Shown here: positions 44,537-53,137 of the stretch, piece after piece | Numbering within the stretch: the first letter of the stretch is position 1 | Layout of the letters: each line of letters opens with the position of its first letter | Source: Gracilimonas sp. | GTDB lineage: Bacteria > Bacteroidota > Rhodothermia > Balneolales > Balneolaceae | NCBI RefSeq assembly: GCF_014762685.1 | Contig: NZ_JABURM010000008.1 | Coordinates: 1 to 64,000 of the forward strand | Reading direction: 5' to 3' | Length of the DNA stretch: 64,000 nt | The notes under the pieces: generated by a model | Told to the model about the DNA's origin: nothing | Databases searched by the model: none | Seen by the model: only the letters and a program-made list of their open reading frames with translations | Program-made: the position numbers and the translations under genes

Positions 44537-45707
44537 CTTGTGCCTTTTCAAATTCCCGGTCCATTCGGTCAATATGAATGGCAATAATCTTCTTCTTGAT
44601 ACGACGAGTCACCTCTTCCATTTGTGAATAGGACTCCTGATCCATCTTATTCTTCACTCGCGACAGTTCTGAATCAGTGATGTCGTTGAAACGATGCTCA
44701 ATTTCTTTAATCCTTGGGAGTAAATACCTCGAACGTTTTACGTGCTTAATGAAATCACTCTTTTCTTCGTCAATGATTGCTTTTATTTCCGGAATTGCTT
44801 TTTCTCGCTCTTTAATTGCTTTTTCATTCGCTTCATGGATCGAATCCATATCTATCAGAGATATTTTTTCGATTTTAGCCACTTTTGGATCTACATTTCG
44901 GGGAACACTGAGATCCAGCACAAGCTGATGATGATCTACTCCTTCAAAATGTTCCGTATGCAAAATGGGATTCTTTGCCCCGGTTGCCGTAATAACCAAA
45001 TCAGCTTTTTTGATTTCCTCATCCAAATCAGAAAATGCATGTGCCTTGATATCAAAAGAAGAAGCGAGTTGTTTGGCGCGATCTATGGTTCGGTTCACCA
45101 CAGAGATATGCTCAGCACCGTTTGAGATCAAATTCTTGGCAGAAACCTTACCCATTTTTCCGGCACCTATAAGCAAGATCCGGATTTTGCTCAGATCTTT
45201 AAAATGCTCGAGGGCAAGTTGTGTAGCTGCGAACCCGACGGAAGCCGTACCTTTACCAAAATTGGTTTCGGTACGGCTCCGTTTGTGTGCTCGGAAAACG
45301 GATTGTATCAATTGATGAAATTCGCCGGAGAGCCCTTTTCCCTTCGCCTTCTTATAGGCCTGTTTTAGCTGCTGTACGATCTGAACATCTCCAAGTACCT
45401 GAGAATCTAATCCCGTTCCTACCCTATATAAATGATCATAGGCCTCGTCCTCGGTATAAACATATCCGTGCTTACGAAAAAACTTACGTTCCGTATTTGT
45501 AGACTTACAAAGCGCAGATATGAGTACGTCTGGATCACAAAAAGCATATAGCTCGGTTCTGTTACAGGTATCCATCATTAAAATTCCACCGGGTATATCT
45601 TTAGTGTGGAACTCCAACAGTTCCCTGCGATGGGCATCCAAAAAAAATAATTCACGAATAGAAACCTCACTCTTCCAGTGAGAAATACCTATTGCACTAA
45701 ACCTCAT
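44526..45707 (-). CDS. hemA: Glutamyl-tRNA reductase
   Basis: First committed enzyme of the C5 heme pathway, reducing glutamyl-tRNA(Glu) to glutamate 1-semialdehyde with NADPH. Catalytic Cys48 in MDTCNRTELYA, NADPH-binding ILLIGAGKMGKVSAKNL and the C-terminal helical dimerisation region are present in 393 residues. First gene of the minus-strand heme cluster; a 316-bp upstream region with strong dyads (45756-45793, 45835-45851) is the probable control site. Confidence 0.97.
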   Translation of the reverse strand: MRFSAIGISHWKSEVSIRELFFLDAHRRELLEFHTKDIPGGILMMDTCNRTELYAFCDPDVLISALCKSTNTERKFFRKHGYVYTEDEAYDHLYRVGTGLDSQVLGDVQIVQQLKQAYKKAKGKGLSGEFHQLIQSVFRAHKRSRTETNFGKGTASVGFAATQLALEHFKDLSKIRILLIGAGKMGKVSAKNLISNGAEHISVVNRTIDRAKQLASSFDIKAHAFSDLDEEIKKADLVITATGAKNPILHTEHFEGVDHHQLVLDLSVPRNVDPKVAKIEKISLIDMDSIHEANEKAIKEREKAIPEIKAIIDEEKSDFIKHVKRSRYLLPRIKEIEHRFNDITDSELSRVKNKMDQESYSQMEEVTRRIKKKIIAIHIDRMDREFEKAQDEA

Positions 45708-46023
45708 AAGTTATTCTTAAAAATTTTCCGGCACATTGGTTGGCAATGTATTTTTCGAATATGAAGATTATGTGAAGAAAAAATTCATATTCGGAAAATA
45801 CCAGCGTTTAAATTACAATTAAGCCTGTTTTCATCTTCATGTTATATGAAGTTCAAAGATAAGCCTTCTGCCAAACAATTGTAATTTGTAATATCAATTG
45901 AAGTGTTAATTTTTATACGCCCCAAAAACGAACATTAGAAATTTATGAACTCGAAGTTCGGCAAAGCTATCCCTATATTCTATTCTTATAAAATTATTCA
46001 GCAACAGAAATCAATCAACTGTC
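45708..46023. other. Divergent intergenic region hemA / DUF3127
   Basis: AT-rich 316-bp gap. Apart from the dyads at 45756-45793 and 45835-45851 there is an AATTACAATT / AATTGTAATT pair (near 45810 and 45880). I see no gene or RNA. Promoters for hemA and the DUF3127 gene must lie here. Confidence 0.6.
45756..45793. promoter_or_regulatory. Inverted repeat upstream of hemA
   Basis: CGAATATGAA (45756-45765) and TTCATATTCG (45784-45793) are a perfect 10-bp dyad 18 nt apart, about 50-85 bp upstream of hemA. A second dyad CTTCAT-N5-ATGAAG follows at 45835-45851. They could be operators for a heme-, iron- or redox-responsive regulator, or mRNA structures; the sequence does not say which. Confidence 0.5.
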
Positions 46024-46380
46024 ATGGATCTTCAGATCAACGGGAAAGTCACTAAAATTTTAGAAGAGCAATCAGGTGAAGGGAAAAACGGGCCGTGGAG
46101 AAAACGGGACTTCATTCTTGAGACCAAAGGAAAATACCCTAAGCAAGTTTGTATTACCCAGTGGGGTGATAATATTGATCAGCACGCGGTAAATGAAGGA
46201 GATGAAATAACCGCATACATTGATATTCAGAGCCGCGAATTTAAAGGTAATTGGTACACCGATGTAAAGGCCTGGAAAATTGAACAAGGCGAAGGTGCCG
46301 CAGAGGCACCGCCCAGCGCGCCGGGATTAACCATGGAAGGCAATCAGGAAATGGACTTAGATGACGACCTTCCATTTTAG
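46024..46380 (+). CDS. DUF3127 protein with SSB-like acidic C-terminal tip
   Basis: 118-residue protein of the DUF3127 family, with the motifs KVTKILEEQSG, WRKRDFILETKGKYPKQVCI and EITAYIDIQSREFKGNWYTDVKAWKI, compatible with an OB-like fold. After a flexible Gly/Pro/Ala linker it ends in MDLDDDLPF, almost identical to the protein-docking tip of bacterial single-stranded DNA-binding proteins (DFDDDIPF). DUF3127 has no established function to my knowledge; the tip suggests a role at DNA replication or repair sites. Monocistronic, convergent with the aldo/keto reductase gene 8 nt away. Confidence 0.85.
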   Translation: MDLQINGKVTKILEEQSGEGKNGPWRKRDFILETKGKYPKQVCITQWGDNIDQHAVNEGDEITAYIDIQSREFKGNWYTDVKAWKIEQGEGAAEAPPSAPGLTMEGNQEMDLDDDLPF

Positions 46381-46388
46381 GTTAAAAA

Positions 46389-47387
46389 TCAATTCCTGAA
46401 ATCCGGCTGAGCCTTTGGCTTGTTATCAAGGATACTTTCTATGGTTTCCATTACCTCATCATCCACCTTATCGATGACGTCCATGGTTTTCATGTTTTGC
46501 TCCACTTGACTCACCTTGGATGCTCCTGTTATTACCGTACTCACATTGGGATTCTTCAGGCACCAGGCGAGGGCCAGCTGTGGCATTGAAATCCCCAGAT
46601 CCTGAGCTACAGGTGCCAGTTGCTTTACCTTTTCCAGCTTTTGGCGACCCCGTTCGGTTTCAAGTAATTTCTTTCGAAGCCAGCTGTATTTTTCCAGATC
46701 CAGGCGCGATCCTTCCGGGATGCCTTCGTTGTACTTGCCGGTCAATAAGCCACTGGCAAGCGGGCTCCAGATGGTTGTCCCCAATCCAATGTCTTCATAC
46801 AAAGGGGCAAACTCAGCTTCCACTTTTTCCCGCTTAAACATATTGTACTCAGGCTGTTCCATTAGCGGCGGACGCAAATGTTCCCGACGTGCAAATTCAT
46901 AGGCTTTGCGAATTTGCTCTGCACTCCACTCGCTGGTTCCCCAATACAAAGCCTTCCCTTCGCTAATCATTTGGTTCATTGCCCAAACCGTTTCCTCTAT
47001 TGGGGTATGCAGGTCGGGGCGGTGACAGAAAATCAAATCCACATACTCTGTTTGAAGTCGTTGTAAAGCGGCTTCAGTTCCTTCTTTAATGTGCTTGAAT
47101 GAAAGCCCCTGATCATTCGGGCCTTCCCCTCCCCAGAAAATCTTTGTTGAGAGCACCAAATCCGATCTCTTCCATCCGGCTTTCTTGATAACCTTTCCCA
47201 TGATAATTTCCGACTGCCCGGATTCATAAGCCTCCGCATTATCAAAGAAATTCACCCCGGCATCATAAGCCGTTTTCATAGACTCGTAAGCCAGATCGGT
47301 ATCCACCTGCTCTCCAAATGTAACCCACGATCCAAATGATAACGCCGATACTTTTAATCCTGAATTGCCTAAAAATCTATACTCCAT
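46389..47387 (-). CDS. Aldo/keto reductase (Kv-beta/YghZ-like)
   Basis: NADPH-dependent reductase of the aldo/keto reductase superfamily. The catalytic tetrad is Asp49 and Tyr54 in [11 protein letters not shown], Lys82 in STKIFWGG and His122 in FCHRPD. The 332-residue length and the [14 protein letters not shown] segment resemble the voltage-gated K+ channel beta-subunit-like group. Physiological substrate unknown; these enzymes often reduce toxic aldehydes. Cytoplasmic. No operon partner. Confidence 0.92.
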   Translation of the reverse strand: MEYRFLGNSGLKVSALSFGSWVTFGEQVDTDLAYESMKTAYDAGVNFFDNAEAYESGQSEIIMGKVIKKAGWKRSDLVLSTKIFWGGEGPNDQGLSFKHIKEGTEAALQRLQTEYVDLIFCHRPDLHTPIEETVWAMNQMISEGKALYWGTSEWSAEQIRKAYEFARREHLRPPLMEQPEYNMFKREKVEAEFAPLYEDIGLGTTIWSPLASGLLTGKYNEGIPEGSRLDLEKYSWLRKKLLETERGRQKLEKVKQLAPVAQDLGISMPQLALAWCLKNPNVSTVITGASKVSQVEQNMKTMDVIDKVDDEVMETIESILDNKPKAQPDFRN

Positions 47388-48012
47388 TAATTCAATACTC
47401 CGTCTATTTTATTAATTAAATGACCTGTGGTACTTAATCAAAATCAGTGAATATTTTATGAAATTTGTGATCATTTAATAAAATCTTTGATTCATTTCCA
47501 CAACAGCAGTTATTAAATCTGCGTTCTCTTTTGAACATCCGCTTGAAAGAACAATTTTGCTTATTTCCAGGCGTATTTTCTCGGCATACAGTCTTTTCGG
47601 AAGTCTTATTAAGAACACTTCAATCAGTGTTATTGTTCTATAGGTTTCTATTAGTTATATATTGATTTCTAAAAATCAACGAATATAAAATAGATTTGGT
47701 CAGCCGGGTGGTCTGTTCGTATATTATCAGGAGTTGCTTGAAACAAAAGCTCATCTGCAAGCAATCATCCCTTTTTTCACCTCTCTGTGGCCTTATTATG
47801 GCAATTACTGAATGGAATGTTCAATATTCGATATTCCCCCGGCCCTAGCGCAAAGGTAGATATAGCGGTAATTTAGTATAGTTTGAGGCGGAGCCTCCAT
47901 AGGGTATTGCGGAGCAGAGCCCGCGCAACGAGAACAAGACTTCTCAGTAGTTTTTGCCTGTTTCCAAGCTTATGTTGGATCTGCTGAAGGTATTACTTTC
48001 AAGGAACTTAGG
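47388..48012. other. 625-bp gap with one hairpin repeat
   Basis: No open frame or RNA I can support. It is AT-rich except at about 47883-47935, where GAGGCGGAGCCTC (47885-47897) forms a small hairpin and GCGGAGCAGAGCCCGC another. These GC-rich bits contrast with their surroundings and may be another dispersed repeat. The minus-strand TonB receptor ends at its right edge. Confidence 0.5.
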
Positions 48013-50952
48013 TTAATTCAGATCATAGGTAAAAGACAAACTGACGGTTCTTCCCGGATTCAATGCACTGTTTATAAAATACTCTCCATTATCTTCCTGG
48101 TATTGAATGATGCTGAAGTCCAGGATATTGCTCACTGATAATGCCGCCGACAATCCATTTACAAAGGTTTTGCGCACTTTGATATTTAAATCCGGCACGG
48201 GCCTTTCTGATTGCAGCTGCCCGTTTCCATCCAGCTTACCGTACATCTCAAAAATATCCGGGGCAGCCCCCGCACCGTTGGCCGTGAGGCGCGGTCCGAA
48301 TACATTTGCATAAATATTACCATCCCATCCGGTTTCTTGATTTTCATAGTTCAGCATAAAGTTAACGATATAAGGCGATTGAGAAGGAAATGACCGGAAT
48401 GCTTTAATGGAAGGATCCAGCCTTCTTCTGGTCTCCAGCTCATTATCACTGAGATCAACTCTTGAATTGATATAGGTGAAATTGGTTGAAAACTTAAAGT
48501 TGTCAAACCGCGAACTTATGAATCCCAGTCCTTTGCGAAACTCGAGCTCTACACCAAACAATCTTCCGCTGTTGGTATTTATATACTGATATTGCGGCTG
48601 ATCAGAAGCCACGTCCAGTTCCATTACAATTGGGTTTTTGAAGTCTTTATAAAAAGCACTGATGGCAACCAGCTCTGTGGATTTTGGAAAGATTTCGTAC
48701 CGAAAATCCAGATTCGTAACATTTGTGCGGGTGATTTCAGGGTTTCCGACTATTGGAAAACCGCCCAGCAAGTCAAAAGAAGCAAAAGGAGCCAACTCGC
48801 GGATGTTCGGCCTTGCCAGCGTTTGGCTTGCACTTAACCTTATATTCGTCTTTTCATTCAGTGAGTAGATCACGTTCAAAGATGGCAGTACATCCGTCAC
48901 ATCGATCTCCCCCTTTTGGGCGTTGACAGCCGACGACTGCACGTTGAAATCCGTTTTTTCTACCCTGGCCCCGGCGAAGGCTTTAAAATTATCCGTGAAA
49001 TCAAATATCCCCATCAGGTAAAATGCTGATACCTGCTCAAAACCCGTATAGCTGTTTTGCGGGCGGGTTTGATCCCTGTACGTGATGCCAAGCAGATTAT
49101 TTCCATTCCCGTCATTGCCGATCACGCCCGTATTTTCCGGCGAGAAATACCCTTCATAATTCCCCGAAGCTTCCCTGAAGCTGATGAAACCGTCAAAATC
49201 AGGATCGGTTCCGTTATTCTCTAACTGGTAACGAAATTCATTAAAATCCCGGTCTTTACGGGTATAAAATGCGCCGGTTTTAAGTTTAAACCATCTTGAG
49301 ATGTTAGTCTCTCCATCTAGTTTTAGATTGTACTGGGTATCATCCAAATCTCTGAAAAAGTGAAATGGAAGCGGCACCTCTCTCACAAAAAAGTATTGTC
49401 CGCTGTTATCCACCGGTGCACCGATAAACCTTGTATCCGGTTCATACTGTGATGACTCGATGTAATTTGCCGACCATTTAACATCAAAACCATCAAAGTG
49501 ATGCCGGCCTTTCAGCTGGTTGTTAAACAACTCCCGCTGCACAAAAGAGATGACCCGGTTATTATACGTTCCCGAAGAAAGAGCTCCCGGGTAGTAACCG
49601 TCCCTCATATCCAACACCGATTCCGATGCACTGTTGTTATAAATGGAGGTATAAGTAAATTCATGATTGGAACCCGGCTGATAGGTAACAGCCCCCATCA
49701 ACCCGCTGTCCACCTGATCGCTGCTTTCCGAGCCGCTATTCAGCTGAAAAGCCTGCATCCGGCTTGCGCCCTCTTCAGGTATCCGGGCCGTAAAATTATT
49801 AATCTCCCTTTCATCGTACTGAACAAATGACTTCGAATAGTTCACACCCAGATTAAAACCAAGGTTGCCGCTCCCCAATGCATACCGGTTCCCAACCATC
49901 ACATTCAGGCTGTGATTTAATCCCGGGGTCTCATTACTCACTGTGAATGCCCGGTTTGAAAAGGACCGCATGGTGCTGTTAAACGATTCAATCTCAGACG
50001 GAGAAAGCATGTTATTCTGAATCTGAATAATATAGTTGTTGAGTTTTTTCAGGTAATCACTGTCCGACCACAGGCTCTCCCTTGCCCTTGACCCGTCATC
50101 ATAGCCCAAACGACTCAAACTGTTTTTAATCGGATCGCCCATAAAATTATTGTTAAAGGTCGTCTGATCATTATAGCTGACAGTACTGCTTAGTTTAAAA
50201 TAGAGCCGGTCGGGCAACGATTTAGTAGTCACATCAACAGCACCTCCTGAAAAATTACCCGGTAAATCGGGAGAAAAAGTCTTTTTGACTACAATATTAT
50301 CTACCGTGCTTGACGGAATCAGGTCAAGGCCCGCGCTGTTTCTGTACGGGTTCGTAGTAGGCAGCACCACACCATCCATGCTCGAAATACTGTAGCGGTC
50401 TCCAAGGCCTCTCATCACGATAAATTTACCGCCCTCAACCGAGGCACCGGTAACCTGCCGCATCGATTCAGCTGAATTACTAAAACCGGCCCGGCTCATT
50501 TCCTCCGAAGAAATGCCATCCTGAACCGGCAGCGATTTCTGCTGCAGCCTTAACAGTGAAGCTTCATTATTATCCAGCCTTCTTGCGGATATAATCACCT
50601 CATCCAGTGCCTCATTATCCGGTACCAGCACGATATCCAGCTGAAGGACTTTCCCGGCTTCCACTTCTACGTCTTCCACAATCTGTTTTTGAAAAGTGAT
50701 GAAGGAGAACTCAAGGGTATAGACTCCCGGTTCCAGGCGGAGGTTATATCTTCCGGAGATATCGGTGGCCGCTCCTTGCGAGATGGATCGGATAAAAACA
50801 TTGGCTCCAATCAGCTCTTCGCCCGTCTCTTTATCAACGACTACACCCGTGACAGTGCCTCTTTGGGCTAAACCCTGTGCGCTCATCAATAGAAAAAGTA
50901 GAATGGTAAGTAAGTATTTCATAAAGTGTGCTTTCATAATTTTATTTGGCAA
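48013..50952 (-). CDS. TonB-dependent receptor with N-terminal carboxypeptidase-regulatory-like domain
   Basis: Outer-membrane energised importer, up to 979 aa. Signal peptide ends at GLAQ, followed by a CarboxypepD_reg-like beta-sandwich (GTVTGVVVDKETGEELIGANVFI, about 32-115), the plug (about 120-250; GGKFIVMRGLGDRYSISSMDG) and a 22-strand barrel to the end (TVSLSFTYDLN). Start could be Met1, Met6 or Met11; the last gives a compact signal peptide. It is preceded by a terminator and by three TGTTA repeats at 11-bp phase that look like a Pho box, and by a beta-helix lipoprotein gene that may encode its partner. Substrate unproven; phosphate-related uptake is inference. Confidence 0.9.
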   Translation of the reverse strand: MPNKIMKAHFMKYLLTILLFLLMSAQGLAQRGTVTGVVVDKETGEELIGANVFIRSISQGAATDISGRYNLRLEPGVYTLEFSFITFQKQIVEDVEVEAGKVLQLDIVLVPDNEALDEVIISARRLDNNEASLLRLQQKSLPVQDGISSEEMSRAGFSNSAESMRQVTGASVEGGKFIVMRGLGDRYSISSMDGVVLPTTNPYRNSAGLDLIPSSTVDNIVVKKTFSPDLPGNFSGGAVDVTTKSLPDRLYFKLSSTVSYNDQTTFNNNFMGDPIKNSLSRLGYDDGSRARESLWSDSDYLKKLNNYIIQIQNNMLSPSEIESFNSTMRSFSNRAFTVSNETPGLNHSLNVMVGNRYALGSGNLGFNLGVNYSKSFVQYDEREINNFTARIPEEGASRMQAFQLNSGSESSDQVDSGLMGAVTYQPGSNHEFTYTSIYNNSASESVLDMRDGYYPGALSSGTYNNRVISFVQRELFNNQLKGRHHFDGFDVKWSANYIESSQYEPDTRFIGAPVDNSGQYFFVREVPLPFHFFRDLDDTQYNLKLDGETNISRWFKLKTGAFYTRKDRDFNEFRYQLENNGTDPDFDGFISFREASGNYEGYFSPENTGVIGNDGNGNNLLGITYRDQTRPQNSYTGFEQVSAFYLMGIFDFTDNFKAFAGARVEKTDFNVQSSAVNAQKGEIDVTDVLPSLNVIYSLNEKTNIRLSASQTLARPNIRELAPFASFDLLGGFPIVGNPEITRTNVTNLDFRYEIFPKSTELVAISAFYKDFKNPIVMELDVASDQPQYQYINTNSGRLFGVELEFRKGLGFISSRFDNFKFSTNFTYINSRVDLSDNELETRRRLDPSIKAFRSFPSQSPYIVNFMLNYENQETGWDGNIYANVFGPRLTANGAGAAPDIFEMYGKLDGNGQLQSERPVPDLNIKVRKTFVNGLSAALSVSNILDFSIIQYQEDNGEYFINSALNPGRTVSLSFTYDLN

Positions 50953-50979
50953 AAAACTAAGGCCGGTATAATTACTCTA

Positions 50980-51007
50980 TGTTATCTCTCTGTTATACTA
51001 CTGTTAA
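50980..51007 (-). promoter_or_regulatory. Pho-box-like triple repeat upstream of the TonB receptor
   Basis: TGTTA at 50980, 50991 and 51002, exactly 11 bp apart. Read toward the receptor gene this is TTAACA-N5-ATAACA-N5-ATAACA, the direct-repeat, one-helical-turn spacing of PhoB/PhoP binding sites. It lies about 30 bp upstream of the receptor's start and just after the preceding terminator. A degenerate match, ATAACA with GTTACT 11 bp later, is also present upstream of the lipoprotein gene (about 52620-52640). Confidence 0.6.
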
Positions 51008-51008
51008 G

Positions 51009-51044
51009 AAAAAAGGGACGAACCTCATGGCCCGCCCCTTTTTT
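51009..51044 (-). terminator. Intrinsic terminator after the beta-helix lipoprotein gene
   Basis: Arms AAAAAAGGG (51009-51017) and CCCTTTTTT (51036-51044) with GC-rich inner pairing; on the minus strand the T-run follows the stem. It separates the lipoprotein gene from the TonB receptor gene, so the receptor likely has its own promoter. Confidence 0.75.
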
Positions 51045-51060
51045 ACCGGATGATTAATAA

Positions 51061-52539
51061 TTATTCAGACAAGTAGCCGTATCGCGCAAGTGAGGTCCAT
51101 CCGGTAATCCATGCCGGTGATGCAGGATCAAATGCTCCTTTGTATGTGGTTTGATCTACATTGGCATCTGCTACCGTCGCGGCTCCCGATGCGGCCGCGG
51201 CTGAAGAAGGAACCGGATCAAGAATACCGCAACCCTGAGTCCGGCAAATGCCACCCAAAGCAGGGTCTTCAAAAACATTATCCCGGTCATTTAACCAGGC
51301 CGCTATGGTAGAGCCATCGGTATCCCTCGGGCTTCCGGAGGTAACCTCAATCATTGTTTCGATGCTTGAGGCATTTCCGGTGTACCAAATGTTACCTGTT
51401 ACCGATGCACCGTCTCCGTTCACATCCAGAATAGTTTTGTCATACGAATCTTCGGATTCACTCCGGTCTTCAATCTCAATGCCAAGGCCATTAAAGTCCG
51501 TAATAATGGAGTTGTAGATGGAATAGGCAGACCCATCCCTCATTTTAACAGCAGGGGCATCTGCACCTCGCTCCGTACTGTTTTGTCCCAGGCCAATCAG
51601 GGTCATGTTATAAAGACGGGCAGTTGAGTACAGGGGCGCATTATCAGGACTCGCACCATCCCATTCACCTCCGTGATCCGCACCGTTTCCGCCTTGCAAG
51701 GCAAACATATACTGTCCTGTACCCGACCATCCAAGGTCAAAATCAAAAGCATCGTCTTCAGCAAAAGCAGCCGAGATATATTTGATGTCCACGGTTCCGC
51801 CAAAAATTTCGATTCCGTCATCTGCCGATACGAAAATATCAATGTATTCCAGTGTGGTTCCGCGTCCTACTCCGCCAAGGGTCAGCCCCTGAATTTCGTC
51901 ACCGGGCCCGATTTCCGCGCCCGTGAAGCGGATAGATACATATTTCAGTATTCCCGAGCTGTGCTCTTCATCATCACCGCCATACTGAGCGCGTGCTTCG
52001 CCGTCGGGGATTCCTTCAATTTGAATGGCATCTGTATTACCTGCAGAGTAAGCCGGTGCATTTCCCAGAATAATCAATCCCGCCCAAAGCTTGGAGTTGG
52101 TCTGATTCAGGATCAGTGTCTCCCCAAAAGGCTCGCCGTCCAGTTCAGAAGTAAAGATAATGGGATTTTCGGCGGTCCCTTCCGCATCAATCCGGGCATT
52201 TCGTGTAATAATGAGGGCTGTTTCATTCCCGTCAGCTACCTCAGAAGGCTCTTCAAAGCCCATAATTACCGTTCCGGGCTCAATGGTAAGGGTTCCGCTT
52301 TCCACAAAAACATAACCATCCAGATAGTACACGGAATCAGCTGACAGGCTTCGGTTTCCATCTATTGAGCTTGGGAGGATTACGCCATTATCGCGAATAT
52401 CACTTGCATAAGGATGTTGCTCAGTGTTATCATCATCGTCATTTCCATTCACCGGGTTATTATCGCTGCTGCACGACACCAGCACGGAACCGGTCAGGGC
52501 CGTAATCATAAATATTTTCAGAAGATCTTTGAAGTCCAT
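51061..52539 (-). CDS. Surface lipoprotein with right-handed beta-helix repeats
   Basis: 492-residue lipoprotein: signal with lipobox LVSC (Cys about 23), an Asp/Asn-rich spacer (about 26-42), then beta-helix-like repeats (GTLTIEPGTVIMGFEE, LKYVSIRFTGAEIG, LEYIDIFVSADDGIEIFGG, YNMTLIGLG) to about 400. One Cys pair (CRTQGC) lies near 430. The protein is acidic, Gly- and Ala-rich, as surface beta-helices are. It is transcribed just ahead of a TonB receptor with a Pho-box-like site and probably works with it at the cell surface. Binding partner or enzymatic function is not evident. Confidence 0.8.
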   Translation of the reverse strand: MDFKDLLKIFMITALTGSVLVSCSSDNNPVNGNDDDDNTEQHPYASDIRDNGVILPSSIDGNRSLSADSVYYLDGYVFVESGTLTIEPGTVIMGFEEPSEVADGNETALIITRNARIDAEGTAENPIIFTSELDGEPFGETLILNQTNSKLWAGLIILGNAPAYSAGNTDAIQIEGIPDGEARAQYGGDDEEHSSGILKYVSIRFTGAEIGPGDEIQGLTLGGVGRGTTLEYIDIFVSADDGIEIFGGTVDIKYISAAFAEDDAFDFDLGWSGTGQYMFALQGGNGADHGGEWDGASPDNAPLYSTARLYNMTLIGLGQNSTERGADAPAVKMRDGSAYSIYNSIITDFNGLGIEIEDRSESEDSYDKTILDVNGDGASVTGNIWYTGNASSIETMIEVTSGSPRDTDGSTIAAWLNDRDNVFEDPALGGICRTQGCGILDPVPSSAAAASGAATVADANVDQTTYKGAFDPASPAWITGWTSLARYGYLSE

Positions 52540-52836
52540 AAGTATTGATAATTTTGAATTTTTTGATTTCAGTTGAAGTTCAACCGGTTCAAAACTATCT
52601 ATCGCACATTATGGACAAGTAACTTCAATGTTATGAAATTGAGAACGATTGCCGGGATGGGACTTCAAAATTTTCGGGCTTGGGTGATGGGCTAAAAGCC
52701 CCTATCTTCCTGTTGACCGGCGAGTTTATTCCGCTCTTTTTAATTATAAAATCGTTGCAATAACATTCGATTCTGAAAGATAAGATATTTATCTTTGGCG
52801 CCTCACTTCGCTAACCAAGTGAACAGATTACAACAC
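52540..52836. other. Intergenic region before the tRNA gene
   Basis: AT-rich 297-bp stretch carrying the upstream control region of the lipoprotein gene (minus strand, with a degenerate Pho-box-like ATAACA repeat near 52630) and the promoter of the tRNA. No coding signal seen. Confidence 0.5.
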
Positions 52837-52910
52837 GGGCCCGTAGCTCAGTTGGTTAGAGCAGTCGACTCATAATCGATTGGTCGCAAGTTCAAGTCTT
52901 GCCGGGCCCA
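52837..52910 (+). tRNA. tRNA with CAU anticodon, probably tRNA-Ile2 (lysidine type), else tRNA-Met
   Basis: A full cloverleaf: acceptor GGGCCCG / CGGGCCC, D arm GCTCAGTTGGTTAGAGC, anticodon stem GTCGA / TCGAT around CTCATAA (anticodon CAT at 52871-52873), T arm GCAAG / CTTGC around TTCAAGT, discriminator A, no encoded CCA. The anticodon arm, variable loop and T arm (GGTCGC..GTTCAAGTC) resemble E. coli ileX more than elongator tRNA-Met, so I favour Ile2. A tyrosine integrase gene starts 228 nt downstream, making this tRNA the likely integration site of an island. Confidence 0.9.
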
Positions 52911-52915
52911 CAATT

Positions 52916-52943
52916 ATTGAGAGGGTGTAAAAACCCCCTCAAT
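52916..52943. repeat. Hairpin just after the tRNA
   Basis: ATTGAGAGGG (52916-52925) pairs with CCCCCTCAAT (52934-52943) with one mismatch and an 8-nt loop. It may end the tRNA transcript or mark the left boundary of the inserted island; it lacks a long T-run. Confidence 0.6.
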
Positions 52944-53003
52944 TCCCTTCTAAGCCAAAAAAAAGCCTAATTACTTACACTAAGTAAGCGAACGCAAAGG
53001 AAC

Positions 53004-53019
53004 GAAAGTGTACACTTTC
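53004..53019. promoter_or_regulatory. 16-bp perfect palindrome upstream of the integrase
   Basis: GAAAGTGTACACTTTC, fully self-complementary. It sits about 120 bp ahead of the integrase start with tandem and inverted repeats nearby (53037-53060, 53090-53125), the kind of cluster expected for integrase or excisionase arm sites or for a dimeric repressor. Confidence 0.55.
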
Positions 53020-53036
53020 ATACCCCTACATTCCCA

Positions 53037-53060
53037 ACTACTATGTACACTACTATGTAC
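53037..53060. repeat. Tandem 12-bp repeat near the island end
   Basis: ACTACTATGTAC is repeated directly and without gap. The same TGTAC core occurs in the neighbouring palindrome at 53004-53019, supporting a shared binding protein. Confidence 0.65.
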
Positions 53061-53089
53061 AATTTTGGAATGGTCGTTTGCAAAGGCTG

Positions 53090-53125
53090 CTGAATTAAGA
53101 ATTCGCTTACCGAACTTTAATTCAG
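53090..53125. repeat. Inverted repeat in front of the integrase gene
   Basis: CTGAATTAA (53090-53098) and TTAATTCAG (53117-53125) are perfect inverted copies; the right arm ends 12 nt before the integrase ATG. Possible operator or mRNA hairpin limiting integrase synthesis. Confidence 0.6.
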
Positions 53126-53137
53126 AAGGCAACTACT

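Noticed and set aside
44537-44584. 16-residue extension of HemC into hemA
   Set aside because: The extra residues are unlike HemC; the Met at 44536 begins the typical MKLRIGTRKSKLALW.
51673-52344. 223-codon plus-strand frame
   Set aside because: Antisense to the beta-helix lipoprotein, which has a signal peptide and lipobox on the sense strand.
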